DNA from: Antedon mediterranea
Taxonomy: Eukaryota > Echinodermata > Crinoidea > Comatulida > Antedonidae
NCBI RefSeq assembly: GCF_964355755.1
Contig: NC_092673.1
Coordinates: forward strand, 3,353,001-3,417,000
Reading direction: 5' to 3'
DNA: 64,000 nt
The notes beneath the pieces were generated by a model that was given only the letters and a program-made list of their open reading frames with translations, was not told the origin of the DNA and did no database searches. Below, piece after piece: positions 1 through 13,589 of this stretch (position 1 is its first letter; each line of letters starts with the position of its first letter). Both the position numbers and the translations under genes were made by a program.

Positions 1-3000
1 AAACCAAAACATATACTTTCCTTGGTGCTAATTAAGTTATTGTTGATATTTCGATACATATATTGTTTTACATTTTCCCATATTTTCTTTACCAGATCAC
101 ATTCAAAGAACATATGTAGCAGTGTTTCCTGCTTTTCCTGGCAAAAACTACACATTGGTGAATCGACCTTTGACATCTTAAAGAGCATTGTATTTGTATA
201 AATTATACGAAGAATAAATTTAAATTGAACATTTTTGAGCTTAGTGTCATTTGTACAGCAGGCGTGTAAATTTGAGAAAAGGTTTTTCCAATTAAGTTCG
301 TTGTCAAACTCCTTTTCCCATTTTGATTCAATTCCAATTGGCTCTTCACCATTTTTTAATATAATGTGTTTATAGATATAATGACAATTTCTCGTTTTCA
401 CAGAAATGAATGTCTGTAATTTAGATTCAACTTCATTCGTTGTGTTTACACCTTGTTCAATTAATTTCTGTTTCCAGAGCTTTGGAATTGAATTTACAAT
501 CTGGTGATATAATAAGAAGTCTGGTTTAAAATTATATTTTTGGTTAAATTCGTCTAGTTCTAATATTTTCCCTTCTTTGTTCACGATATCTTTTACATAG
601 TTTACATTTTTAACCAACCAATTTTTTTCAACTTTAAATTCTCTTTTATCAAAACATGAGTTGTTCCATAAAGATTGATTTAAGATGTCCTCTATCGTAT
701 ACGGTTCTACAAAATTGTATTCACTCCACGCAGAGAGTATATCTTTATGGAACCTTTCAAATTGTTTTAATATTTTTGAAGATTTAGAAAAGTTGGTTTC
801 GAAAACAATATTTCCTCCAACCTCTTTAATCTTACTTTTTAAAAACACTTTCCACTTGGATTGATTTCCATCAAGATATCTTTTCACCCAACATGATTTG
901 AGAGATGTACAGTAACTCTTAATATGGGGAATTTTTAACCCTCCTTCGTCAAAATTGTTAAGCATGACTTTTCTTTTGACTTTATCGGGCTTTCCGTTCC
1001 ATATAAATTTAAATATTTTACTTTGAATATCTTGAAGGAAACAATCGGATGGGTCTGGTAAATTTGAGAAAACATACGTGAATATAGGGAGAAACCGTGA
1101 CTTAATAATAGTTGCTTTTCCAAACAAAGTAAGTGAGCGTTGTTTCCACATATTTAATACATTTTTAGCTTTATCTGGAAAGTTGAGTCTGAAAATATCA
1201 TTAAAATTACAAGAAATATTAACACCCAAGTATTTTACTGGGCCTTTGGTCCATGAAATACTTTTCTCAGATGGCGTTTTATAGTCGCAGTTTCTTAACG
1301 ATCCTATTCTCATAATGTTACTTTTTTAATTCTGAGTCCAGAATATATAAAAAATTCATCCAGTATATCTATAATTGGTCTTTGAGAAAAAACACAGTGT
1401 CATCTGCAAATTGGCTAATTCTTATGTCTACATTATTGTACTCTACCTTTAAATGTGTCTGACGTACCATTACCTAGTGTTTTTGCACAAATTATAAAAA
1501 GATATGGGGATAAATAAAAAAATTGAAGAATTTTGAGGTTACCCCGTTATTTATAACACAACTAACAATGTCTTTATATAATATTTTTATCCAATTTATC
1601 ATATTTTTACCAAAGCCAAATCTCTTAAGAGACATATCAAGGAAGTCCCATTTCACCTTATCGAAAGCCTTTTCGAAATCTACAAAAAATAGTAAGTTTG
1701 GCTTGTTGTGCATTTCTGCATATTCTATTACATCATAACTAATCTTATGTTGTCTCCAATCTGCCTTTAAGAAAGCCCGTTTGATCAGGATTAATTACTT
1801 ATGGCAGCACACATTTTAAACGAGTCGCAATGGCTTTTGCTAAAATGTTATAATCCACATTTAAAAGCGAGATGGGACGCCAGTTTTTCAATAATAGCGG
1901 AGATTTATCTTTTTTCGGTATAAGTGATATCACCCCTCGTTTCTGGGAGATACTTAAAAACCCGGATTGGAAAGAATAATGGTAAGCGTTAATTAGCGTA
2001 TCTTTTATATCATTCCAAAATAGTTTATAAAACTCGGCAAGAAAACCATCTGTCCCAGGGGTTTTATTGTTATCCATCGTGCATGTTTAATGCTTCTAAA
2101 CATTCTGTATCTCTAAAGGGCTGGTCACATATAGATTCATCATCTTTATTGATTTTATCTATGCGTATCTTGTCAAAAATATCAGCAGGGTTGACATTGT
2201 TATTTTCGCCTTTAAAACTATATAATGATTCATAGAATCGTTTTTCTTTATTTATTATATCGTCGGGGTTAGTTATGTCTCCATTATCTGTTGTAATTTT
2301 AGTTATATGCTTTTTATTATAATTCCTCCTCTCTAAATTAAGAAAATATTTCGTGATTTTTTCTCCTTCTTCTATCCAACGGGATTTGGATCGAATCAGT
2401 GAGCCACGTGTTCTAATTTCATAGATTGATTCTAGTTCGTTTCTTTTAATTTGGACCATTTCAGTTATTTTTTCATTAACTGTTTACGCAATATTGCTCT
2501 TCTAAGGTTTTGATTTCATTGTTTAATCGATCCACGTCTTTTTTAATTGTTTTATTTAGTTTACCAGAATACGACATTGATGTTCTCCTTGTATTACATT
2601 TTATCATTTCCCATACAGTATGTGGGTTATTTTCTAAACATTCTTCTTTTGTGTTTTTTATGGTTTCTTTAATTTCTTTAACGTATTGTGGGTCACTTAA
2701 AAGGCTTGTATTCAGTTTCCAGAAACCTGACCCTCGTTTACTCGTTATTCCATGTATTGATAACGTAATCAATGAATGGTCACTTTTAAAACCTGGTTAT
2801 ATTAAAGTTTTTTTCAACTTGAGACCAAAGTTCATAGGATATAAGAAAATAATCTAACCTACAGAACACTTTTGGAGATTGATTGGAGTGCCATGTAAAT
2901 TGGGTTTTAGTTGGATTTTCCTGTCTCCAGATGTCAATTAAATTATAATTGTCTTTTATACTATTTATTTGTTCTACAGATCTCGGGTGAATTTGACCTC

Positions 3001-3470
3001 TTCTATTTTTCTTATCCAGATCAGGTTCAAGAATTGTATTAAAATCTCCGCCTATTATTAGAGAGTACTGTGCGAACTCCTCAATTTTATTATTAAATTG
3101 TTCAAAAAAGAAACTGTTGTCATCATTTGGTCCATATAAATTTGCAATTGTAATATGTTTATCCTCTATTTGTATATTCATAATAATAAATTTTCCATTT
3201 TGATCATTGTAAATTTTTCCTATTTTATAGCTGACATTTAATTTTAAGAGAATACAGACTTCAGCCGAATTATTCTTTCCATTGCTAAATTTAATCTCAG
3301 AATCCCGGTCATTACGCCACGCAGTTTCCAGCTCATGTGTGCAGTGGGTTTCTTGTAGGAGGTATATGGAGAAGGGTTGATCCCTTAGCCAATTAAATAC
3401 GGTTCTGCGTTTAAAAGGGTTTTTAAGCCCCCGTACATTTAAACTACATAAATATCTATGCTACCCATAT
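1..3470 (-). mobile_element. L1/Tx1-like LINE, ORF2 (endonuclease + reverse transcriptase) remnant
   Basis: Non-LTR retrotransposon ORF2 read on the minus strand in several frames. From 3,470 downwards: an AP-endonuclease start (SLNVRGLKNP, LLQETH), then NLYGPND and IIGGDFN (2,786-3,181); a linker (2,070-2,770); RT motifs KTPGTDGF and NWRPISLLNVDYNILAKA (1,799-2,077); NPDQTGFLKGR near 1,775; FFVDFEKAFDKV (1,492-1,713); and the catalytic FADD at 1,399-1,410. The 3' part (1-1,300) encodes the usual LINE C-terminal region with a zinc-knuckle-like CSFC...H...C near 100-160. The order and the NWRPISLLN..YKILAK-type motif resemble the L1/Tx1 clade. Frameshifts and stops between blocks mean it is dead. 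The element runs off the left edge. Confidence 0.9.
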
Positions 3471-3569
3471 TTATTTTTTATTGGTTTTATTACTGTCTGC
3501 GTTATTATTATACATTTAGTTATATCAGAGAGATCATAACAATTGAAATCATAAACGTCGTTATAGATA

Positions 3570-4196
3570 CATTCATTCATTCAGGCTTATCGCCTGAATT
3601 TATTTACTTTAGGTCTCTGGCCCCTAGTAAATAAATGAAAATGAAATGAATTAATTAATTTCGTTCTCTAAGCAAAACATATATCTTAACTTATAAGCAT
3701 GATAAATATATTTAGATAGATTATCAATAATTATTGGATCCTGTGATGACATTAAACGGCAGAATTTAAAAGTATTTGGATTTTCAAAAAATAAAGAAGG
3801 TATACATTTTTTTCTGATTTCCTTGTAACGAGAGCAAACCGTAACAAAATGATATTCATCTTCAACTTCATTTATATTACATATCCTATTGCTGCGCTCT
3901 ATTCTTTTCCATCTTCCCTTTTCTACCTCTAGTTGAAGTGTGCCCAGTCTTAGTTGACTTAAAGCTCGCTTATATCTAGTATCAAGGGTCTGTAGTAAGT
4001 ATCCATCTACTCCGAAATTGTTTTTGAACATTTTATAGTTCATTATATATTTCCTACATCTGTTATCTGATGGAAATAAAAAGTATAAGTTAAGAATGCA
4101 AATAATTAGCGGGGTCCGGTTTTCTATAGCCGTTTTCATTACCGTGGGTAAAAAAACATACACATTTAATAGTACATTATAAAATGCGATACTCAA
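3570..4196 (-). mobile_element. 3' end of a second LINE, inserted between ORF1 and ORF2
   Basis: A 181-aa open frame (3,651-4,196, minus) has a LINE C-terminal look: RALSQLRLGTLQLEVEKGRW, then VEDEYHFVTVCSRYKEIRKK, the His/Cys pattern at the end of many CR1/L2/I-type reverse transcriptases. Its stop is followed by a short 3' UTR ending in TGAATGAATG repeats (3,575-3,590), a tail style known from L2/CR1-like LINEs. No RT domain precedes it, so the copy is 5'-truncated. It sits between the ORF1 stop (4,435) and the ORF2 start of the flanking LINE, so it probably inserted into that element. Clade assignment is inference. Confidence 0.65.
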
Positions 4197-4434
4197 AATT
4201 TTAAAAAAATAAAATTAAAGATAACATTAACATTAATTACAATTGCGAACATCAAATACAAATATGCGTAGCATTGAATAACCATCGCTATCTGCGAGTA
4301 GCTATCATGTACATGTACATTGATATAAAACATATCTAGATTTGCAATGCCGTAGTAATAGATAAACAAAAAGAATAATAAAAAATGTTCACAGTCCCTA
4401 GGCTCAAAATACCTTTTGTTTACACCCTGGTAGT

Positions 4435-5060
4435 TCATTTGCTGTTTTGTCCAGGTACGAATGATTCAAAGCGGCCATCTTGCTTCTGGTATCTAATAAC
4501 TGGAGGCACACAGAACGGGATAAACGCGAACTTAACGTCCGATCGCCGTCTTATTCTTTCGATGTGATTTTGCCTCAGCATTTTCCGCTGCTCTCTCACC
4601 TTCTTTGAAACATCGTCGCTAATATATATAAGATTGGTGTCCAGTGGATTGTTCTTCAGCGTTTTTGCAGCATTCCTCAGTACAAATTGACGATCAGTGA
4701 AGCGGAGTAACTTAACATTAATCAGCCTGACGTTTGTTTGCGTTTTGTTGATCCTTTATTATGCAAATAGCCAGGTGTTCTATGGGCGCGTTCGATCTCG
4801 ATGTGTTCGCCATCTTCCAATTTCATATGGGAGGTTAATATATATTTCACTAATTCTTCGCATGTTTTATTTTCCTTCTTTTCATAGCATTCCGGTACAT
4901 TGTGAATTACAAGGTTATTTCTTCTGGACCTGTTTTCCAGGTCTTCAACTTTATTTTGTAAATATTCCGCTTTGAAACTATTGAAATAGGACAATGTTCG
5001 CCGTTCGTGGTGAGGTAAGGCTCTATTCAACATTTTGAATGTCCAGTTACATATTAACAT
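4435..5060 (-). pseudogene. LINE ORF1 protein remnant (L1 ORF1p / transposase-22 type)
   Basis: Minus-strand frame with the L1 ORF1p signature: a coiled-coil-like stretch, then LENRSRRNNLVIHNVPE, then ERAHRTPG. After a frame change near 4,730 it continues as VRLINVKLLRFTDRQFVLR, DDVSKKVREQRKML and a stop at 4,435-4,437. L1 ORF1p is an RNA-binding trimeric chaperone; the LE(N/D)RSRRNNL block belongs to its RRM-containing core. It lies upstream, in the same orientation, of the ORF2 remnant at 1-3,470, so the two are probably one element interrupted by the LINE tail at 3,570-4,196. The single frameshift makes it non-functional. Confidence 0.8.
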
Positions 5061-5319
5061 TTAGTGTAGGCCTACTGTTTGTTCGAAATCAGTACCAATA
5101 ATAATAATATTAATAATAATGATCTTAGGCCAACAATGTTTTGCTGTAGGCCTAGGCCTAGTGTTATGGCGTCTGGCAATATATTACAGAATTCCTAGTG
5201 GATAGCTAGACGCACCCTGGTAGGCCTACCTAGGCGACATGGTCACGTACGTATACAATATTAATTGATTACCGTATATATTAATGTTCCTACACTAAAA
5301 TAGGCCGATATCATTTTGA

Positions 5320-6338
<1,019 letters not shown>

Positions 6339-6413
6339 CCTATCACGAACTTGAGTAAAAACAATCACATTGAACCAGTTGTACTGCACGTCATCAGTCT
6401 CGTGTCTAAATAT

Positions 6414-6649
6414 AGTTTATATATATATTCGGAAGACGACAAGTATGACGAATCGGAAGGTGGTTCGGAAGACAAAGTTCATTCGGAAAACGACCGATAT
6501 GCCGAGTGGGAAGTTGAATCGGAAGACGACTGGTATAACGAAAGTCATTACCAGCATGAGGACCATTCGGAAGAGCACCGCTATGATGAGTCGGAAGTCG
6601 AGTCGGAAGTCGAATCGGAAGACGATCGTAGTACGTGTAGTATATCGTG
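6414..6649 (+). CDS. Acidic-repeat extension of copy A (possible further exon)
   Basis: The open frame continues the acidic repeat of copy A (SEDDKYDESEGGSEDK, SENDRYAEWEVESEDDWY, HYQHEDHSEEHRYDESEVES) and stops at 6,648-6,650. A possible acceptor (aatatag) lies at about 6,407-6,413, but its phase does not fit the clear GT in the preceding exon (at 6,255), so splicing is unresolved. An AATAAA signal follows at 6,672. It could be the true tail of copy A or a relic of a duplicated tail exon. Confidence 0.4.
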
Positions 6650-6671
6650 ATATTAGATACGTTTGAATCAA

Positions 6672-6677
6672 AATAAA
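6672..6677 (+). terminator. Candidate polyadenylation signal of copy A
   Basis: AATAAA about 20 bases after the stop of the acidic-repeat frame. Consistent with the end of a plus-strand transcript; not proof of use. Confidence 0.35.
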
Positions 6678-6679
6678 GT

Positions 6680-7290
6680 GTTTACATAATATTCCTTCGT
6701 TTTATATTTATTTTATTATGAATCATAAACTGTAATGCATTCTCAAAAACATAGTTCAAAATGATTTAAGAACTTGGTTATCTTCGTTATGAATTAATAC
6801 ATAATATGATTAGCTCATAAAGTATAAAGTAACGTATTCTGTATACGGACCGTCACTCATAGGCCCTAATGGCAATACATTTCAACACTTAACGTTTTGA
6901 ATTTAATAATCTAAACATTAGACTCAGAAAGCGACGATAGTGACAATTACAGCATTTTACAAATAGCTTATACAATTTCACCGTGGGGACTGTGGATAAA
7001 AATAGGGGGTTTTCAACTCTTCATTTTACGCTGTCCGTTTGAACGACTGGAATAAAAAAAAAAGACATATTATTGTATTATAAGGCCTGGCGACTACCAT
7101 CATATATCAGGAAATGTTTTAATTATTAATACAAGGTAGCTCCTATGTTCTCTCGCATAAATATTGTTTAATATTTTATCTAGGCATAGGTAAAATGTTT
7201 TTAAATGGACACGGTGGTACTAATGGGCTTGATATTTCTGTATTCGTTGTATAGGTTATCATGTATCATTTTGGTTTATAGAAAATGTTA
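6680..7290. other. Intergenic, AT-rich
   Basis: No gene recognised. At about 6,919-6,950 a short frame reads DSESDDSDN after an acceptor-like ttag, resembling the acidic tails of the neighbouring 3CxxC genes. It is probably a relic. Confidence 0.4.
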
Positions 7291-7294
7291 ATAA

Positions 7295-7558
7295 AGCTTG
7301 TTTCCCACCAGAACGCAACGCAGCGACACATCGACACAAAGTGCTGTATTGCGTAAAACGTGGTTTCCACCAGCGACGCAACGTAACGCAATGCAGCGAC
7401 GTATCGACGCAAAGTGCTGTATTGCGTAATCACAAGTGGAAACCGACGACGCAATAGTGCTGCAAACATCGTCGCAGGTTTGATTTGACGCAGGCGGGGA
7501 CAAACATAATTATTAGAAGGGCATTTGCTTAGGTTGCGTCGCTAGTGGGAACCAAGCT
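7295..7558. mobile_element. MITE family 2 (GCGTTGCGT type), copy a
   Basis: Ends are AAGCTTGTTTCCCACCAG and its inverted counterpart CTAGTGGGAACCAAGCTT, flanked by TAA and TTA. The inside contains a partial self-duplication (GTGCTGTATTGCGTAA occurs twice). No coding capacity. Open frames here on the minus strand are only repeat sequence. Confidence 0.75.
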
Positions 7559-7563
7559 TTACA

Positions 7564-8378
7564 TTAACATGCATTATGAGGTAACAATGTCATACCTGGA
7601 GAACACCCCGTGTTACATTTGTTGCACCTTTGCTTCTTTGTTGACGACGTATTGAATTTAGCCCATTTGTGACCACATTTAGGACATTTAAATGTTTGCT
7701 TTTCTTCTTTGAGATTCATACAGTTATAACCAATTTCCTCACATTTACCGCAACGTTCCTGATCGTGCGCTATTTTATATCTTTTTTTTCTTTCCCCGCC
7801 TTTTCCACTAAAAAAAGTAAAACATTGGAATTGTGGCGATGTTATGGTTTTATTTGATACCGACAACCGATAATAGTTAAGATGTGGCCATGAATTAGAC
7901 ATTTGTTTCTTCATGATGTGCACGTGACTAGAAGGACGACTATGTGACGGGGGAGATGATGCCAACGGCAATAACGAAGGTGAGGTGTAACGATAGTGAT
8001 GAGAATAATGATCAGAAAAAATTAATGTTAATATCCCTCGTATAATGGAAATCGATCAATCAATCAAACAAACATTTATTTATAAACCTACACCCCCGCC
8101 AATCCCCCCACCCCCTCCTCCCCGAAAAAACCCCACATTCAATGTTATAGGCCTACCATACGAAGTGCAGAGAGGTAGACAGTTAACGAGTATTTATCTT
8201 GACGGTTCAATTTGATTACCTGGTGTATAGGGAAGACCTCGTCTTCACATTCCTGACAAGTTTGATGCGTATTGGCCCACGAGTACGCACTAATCCATTC
8301 GTTACCACACTCGCAATGAAATTCACCCATCGCACGATGAGAACCCTGGTAGGGCGTCTTTATATTCTTTCCCTTCTT
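7564..8378 (-). pseudogene. 3CxxC zinc-finger gene, copy C, frameshifted between exons
   Basis: Exon 8,220-8,378 (53 aa, phase 0) reads KTPYQG, then MGEFHCECGNEWISAYSWANTHQTCQECEDEVFPIHQ, the first zinc-binding half. Exon 7,564-7,807 follows acceptor ttttttag and carries HDQERCGKCEEIGYNC, the second half. It then continues with a second zinc-like unit, FKCPKCGHKWAKF..QRCNKCNTGCSP, not seen in the other copies. The second exon is 244 nt where the splice needs a multiple of three. Counting one A fewer in the eight-A run near 7,782-7,789 restores continuity, so this is either a +1 frameshift or a homopolymer error. There is no acidic tail. A MITE copy lies just upstream (8,425-8,577). Confidence 0.65.
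8080..8140. other. C-rich tract in copy C intron
   Basis: C-rich run (8,090-8,133) inside the intron of copy C; low-complexity sequence with no recognised function. Confidence 0.4.
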
Positions 8379-8424
8379 CTGTAAACAAATTAAAAATTCT
8401 GTGTTTGTAATTTGCTCTATCTAT

Positions 8425-8577
8425 GTGTAAATCTACACTATCAAATGTTATGACAAAAAATGTGATGTGCCCATATGGACATGTCGTATCACTGCCATAT
8501 TTGGGCATATCATCACCATATTTGAGAACATCACACTTTGTTTGTCAAACTAGTTTGATAGAGTAGACAGAGCTTTA
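8425..8577. mobile_element. MITE family 1, copy 1
   Basis: Family 1 has termini AGCTCTGTCTACACTATCAA and a GTGATGTGCCCAAATATGG core. This copy has a worn left end and an intact right end (GTAGACAGAGCTTTAA). Confidence 0.7.
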
Positions 8578-8579
8578 AA

Positions 8580-9660
8580 TAATGATGAACAATCTTTCCT
8601 AAAAATACAACGAAATAGTAATAATGACATCAGATTCACGAGTGGAGTGAAGAGCATCATGACATGACACCCTGTGCCATTTTCTTCAGCAAATTCAGAA
8701 CAGTATTAACTATTGTTAATTATATCAAATTAATGAAAGTAGGCCTACCACACTCAGAACCATGTTATAGTCTGTTCCTCTCTTTAAATCCAAGTGCACG
8801 AAATTTAATCACGTTTGAAGCATCATATTTGAAGTATTAAAACGAATGTTTTGTATATCTAAGGTGGGCCAATCTGATTTATTTATTAGTGATTATTGTT
8901 CTGATAACGTAGGCCTACTAACCTTTACGTCATGAAAATGAAATACTGGTAGGCCTACTACCAGAAAGCGACGATAGTGATAGTGACAATTAGTTTGAAT
9001 AAAAAATTCCTTATTATTTGTATTAACATAAATTTATATGTTATTAATGTTATGTTAATTGGAAAATCTAAATAATGTTTTTACAATGTAGGCCTCTTTT
9101 TAATTAATTACGTTTGTTGTTAAAATAGAGCTAGACGAATTGATTTAGTAGTAATATTGAAAGTGGAAAAATAACAGTATAGGCTACATGACAAGCCTAT
9201 ATAACACTAGGACTACATTTACGCAGAATGAGATAACCACTATATTAGAATAGCACAATAATAAATGTTTTGTAGTATTGCAATCAACCTCATGTTTTTA
9301 ATGTTAGTGTTATGAGCAACATAATCGATGATATCATGCAATGATTAAATGACTTGCAATATATCGAACTTTATGATTTCTCTTGCTTGCTTGATCTAAA
9401 GATAGAATCTACATCAATGTCACACAACATGATTCAGACTTTGGGCCGACAATTAGCCTACCCTCATAATCGATTTTCAGCGTTTTATTTATTCAAACTG
9501 AATGTTGTTATTTTTAGTAGGCCTGTGTTGGTGATTAATTATAGATATTTCCCCACTACGGATTCGCGATATTGGAGCCTCAATCCGGCACATGCTTGTT
9601 TTTAATATTAATTTCATTGGCCAAAACACTATCATAAATATTGATGTCGTATAAACCATT
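8580..9660. other. Intergenic, AT-rich
   Basis: No gene recognised. A short acidic frame ending ESDDSDSDN and stop at about 8,960-8,992, followed by AATAAAA, looks like a relic 3CxxC tail. The tRNA-like fragment AACCATTAGACCATTGTAAC occurs near 9,655. Confidence 0.4.
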
Positions 9661-9668
9661 AGACCATT

Positions 9669-9951
9669 GTAACATTGCACTGCCTATTTATAGAAATGCA
9701 TGTTAAATTTAGCCACTGGAAAATTCTGCACAGAGTATAAAATATTTCGAATCTGATTATCTCAGCTACAACCGTGAATTTCTTCACATATGTACATCAT
9801 TTTGTACATATAAACGATTGTAACATTGTAATGTCTATTTATAGAAATACATGCTAAATTTAGCCACTGGAAAATTCTTCACAGAGTATAAAACATTTCG
9901 AATCTGATTATCTCAGCTACAACCGTGACTTTCTTCACATAATGTACATCA
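9669..9951. repeat. Two tandem copies of about 151 bp upstream of copy B
   Basis: GTAACATTG..CTATTTATAGAAAT, TTTAGCCACTGGAAAATTC and TCTCAGCTACAACCGTGA each occur twice with a spacing of about 151 bp. They end about 70 bp before the start codon of copy B and so fall in its likely promoter region. Confidence 0.8.
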
Positions 9952-10019
9952 CAGGTTCGGCTATAAGTGCAATATTAATATAAATTCACAGGCAGCCGCA
10001 TAATATTATAACAGTTACA

Positions 10020-11266
<1,247 letters not shown>

Positions 11267-12478
11267 GTAACAAAAACCTTGTTCGCACCGGACTTGAAAA
11301 ACTGATAAATTTAACCACGGCAGATTTACCAAATGCCATTGGAAGATTTGATCATCGTTCGCACGTTCGATATTTTCACGCAGTAATTTTACCGACATTT
11401 AACCGTGGTGTTAAAAACAGCGATTGACTCATAATGTGTATTAACATGAATCGCGAGTTCGGATTAAACCGAACCGCGTGGTTAGCTTTAACCATTAAGA
11501 CCATTGTAACACTGTTAGTTACCGTAGGCCTATTTCTTGTGAGACTTAAAGTGTAGCAAGTGCTCACTACACGTGGAGAACCGTTTATATACCGATAATG
11601 TATTATGGGGCAATGATTGGAATAGAATGCAGAATCAAGTGTTAGACTTAGTATTTTGATTATGAATGTGGTACAATAGATAAATGGAAAAGTTGTGACG
11701 AAGATACTATATAAGTAATATATATAAGTACTATATAAATATAATATGTTTTTTTCTACGGAAGTGATTAACAATTTATTAAAACTGCAAAATTGTCTAC
11801 CGTTACTCAAAGTCTGATTTTATTTATCTTCATTTTTTGCATTTAAGCAATTCAATTCAATTCGTATTTATTAGTAGGACTACTCCTTAATGTTATAATT
11901 AATAAAATGCTTGCTGGTTCTGTTTTAACATGCAAAACTCATGTATTAAAATGTCATAGGGCCTATATTAATCATCTTCTGATTCTTTTACAATATTCCA
12001 CTAAGTTGTTTCCCTTTGATGTCCTTCCGGTGCCGTCGACACTTTATTTCTAACCTGAAACAATGAAATTGATTGATTTAGCCTACACAGTCAGGGGGAA
12101 CATGACAAAAGGCTTCCTACTTTCTAGGTGTTTTATGTACATAAAATTAATAATCGTATAAGATAACAAGTGGAAATGGATGCTTGTCTCACACAACATT
12201 TAAAAAGTTAGGCCTACGGAAGGAAATATTAAACATTCGATAACATTTCATAATTAACAAGTTCCAATCTGCATCTAGTTTTCTAATCCAAATTTATGTA
12301 TATCGTATAATTAAACATCTCTTTGTTCTCGCGATTTAAAAACTAAACTGGTATGGCATCTATGAAAACTGTTAGGTAGGCCTATACCTCCTCTTCAGTG
12401 ATTTATCAACATACAGGCCTACCCTACCGCCCGGCCTAACCATATCCCTTCTACTGATTTCACGAATGTAATTCTTAC
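11267..12478. other. Intergenic between copies B and D
   Basis: No exon recognised; in particular no KPDGLD-type second-half exon that would complete copy D. ATACATGAATCGCGAGTTCGG-like and ACCTTGTTCGCAC words occur at 11,277-11,470. A small AT-rich frame at 11,376-11,810 shows no homology I recognise. Confidence 0.4.
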
Positions 12479-12646
12479 CGTCTGTTTGTGTGGATAGACA
12501 TAAACTCCACACCTGATACATTTTTGTCCCACATTGGCCTTGCTAATAGAATGCCACGTCTCATTGCAATCACTGCAGTAGAACTCTCCGTACAACGACA
12601 TGTCTTCATCACCTTGATACGGTGTCAACTCAGTCCTCTTTTTCGT
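12479..12646 (-). CDS. Exon D (3CxxC first half)
   Basis: Acceptor aaaatag, donor after ACG at gtaaga; 168 nt, the same length as E, 185 bp downstream of it. Four zinc-ligand Cys are kept. Confidence 0.7.
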
Positions 12647-13583
12647 CTATTTTCAAACAAATTTTAAATTCAATTTATTTAATTAATGATTTTTTAGTAA
12701 TTGTATGTATATTAATTATTGTTTTAATTTCAAGGCCAGCCTGAGTCACCCGTTTTATAGGCCTATATCACATTCACGCGAGTCACCAATAAGTGTTGTC
12801 AACCACCCTGACTGATTTTAGAAATCCTACCGTTTGTTTGCGTGGATCGACGTCAACCTTACACTTTGGACATTCTTTCCCCTGGTAAGCCCATGTATTA
12901 TTAACACTGTACCAAAGCCGATCGCAATGACTGCAGTAAAACTCTCCGAACATCATTGCTTCGCCTTGATATGGTGGCAAGTTGTTTTTCTTTTTTTTCT
13001 AATTCAAATAAACATCATTTAAATGAATTAGTGATAAAATGTAGATGATTCTAATAAAAAATATTTATCTCTGGAATATTATTACATTAGGGTTGTTGTT
13101 GTTTGTTATTTTAATTTCCTCTTTCGTTAGAGTATGATAAATAGTTTAATTACATTAAATGTTCTCTATAATGTGTACATTGCTGCCGATTTTGAGCAAA
13201 AGCGCGTTCTGTAGTTTTACAGTCGTTTTTTAGTTAGCTAAAAGTAGTTGCATTTTATAATCTGTTCATTGAAATTGATAATGACCTCATGATGGAGTCG
13301 GAACGTCGTTCTTTTGTAAGCGTTATTAACTAAAATGTTTATATATGTAAATACCGTATATAATGACGAGGAAGAAGTACATTTTTAGTTGGATTGTTTG
13401 ATTTTGGTATAGGCCTACTGTATTTGCAATTTCTTACCAACAGCCTTCTAGGGGGGACGCGTCTCTGTTGCGCTCCTCTCGTTACAACCCGCCACGGACC
13501 AATAATAGTGGTTTCATGCTTGAAAAGTGCTGGCAATACCTGTTTATTACGGTACAACAAAACAAGTAGGTACTATCTTGATC
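12479..13583 (-). CDS. 3CxxC locus D/E: two first-half zinc exons in series
   Basis: Minus-strand locus read from 13,583 down. A 5' exon candidate (13,438-13,583; donor gtaagaaatt) contains NKQVLPALFKHE, homologous to the 5' exon of copy F, but its frame meets TAG near the acceptor. Exon E (12,831-12,998, 56 aa) reads LPPYQG, FGEFYCSHCDRLW..TWAYQGKECPKCKVDVDPRKQT. Exon D (12,479-12,646, 56 aa) reads [44 protein letters not shown]. Both are phase 0 at both ends, so E spliced to D would give two consecutive zinc halves. D lacks the aromatic W of SWA. No second-half exon follows before 11,266. Either a remodelled gene or a decayed duplicate. Confidence 0.6.
12831..12998 (-). CDS. Exon E (3CxxC first half)
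   Basis: Acceptor gaattag, donor after ACG at gtagga; 168 nt. Compared with A, B and F, the donor lies one codon later (KQT). Starts with a run of Lys codons. Confidence 0.7.
13438..13583 (-). pseudogene. 5' exon candidate of locus D/E, disrupted
   Basis: Homologous to 15,463-15,607 (shared NKQVL and the gtaagaaat donor) but 146 nt against 145, with a TAG in the donor-compatible frame close to the acceptor. Using an AG just after that TAG would bypass it. Confidence 0.45.
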
Positions 13584-13589
13584 CTAAAA

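Noticed and set aside
7266-7503. Two minus-strand frames with repeated LRRYVAALRYV
   Set aside because: They lie inside a family 2 MITE.
11277-11480. Possible TIR element with ACCTTGTTCGCAC (also at 19,706)
   Set aside because: A shared word only; no inverted partner or borders found.
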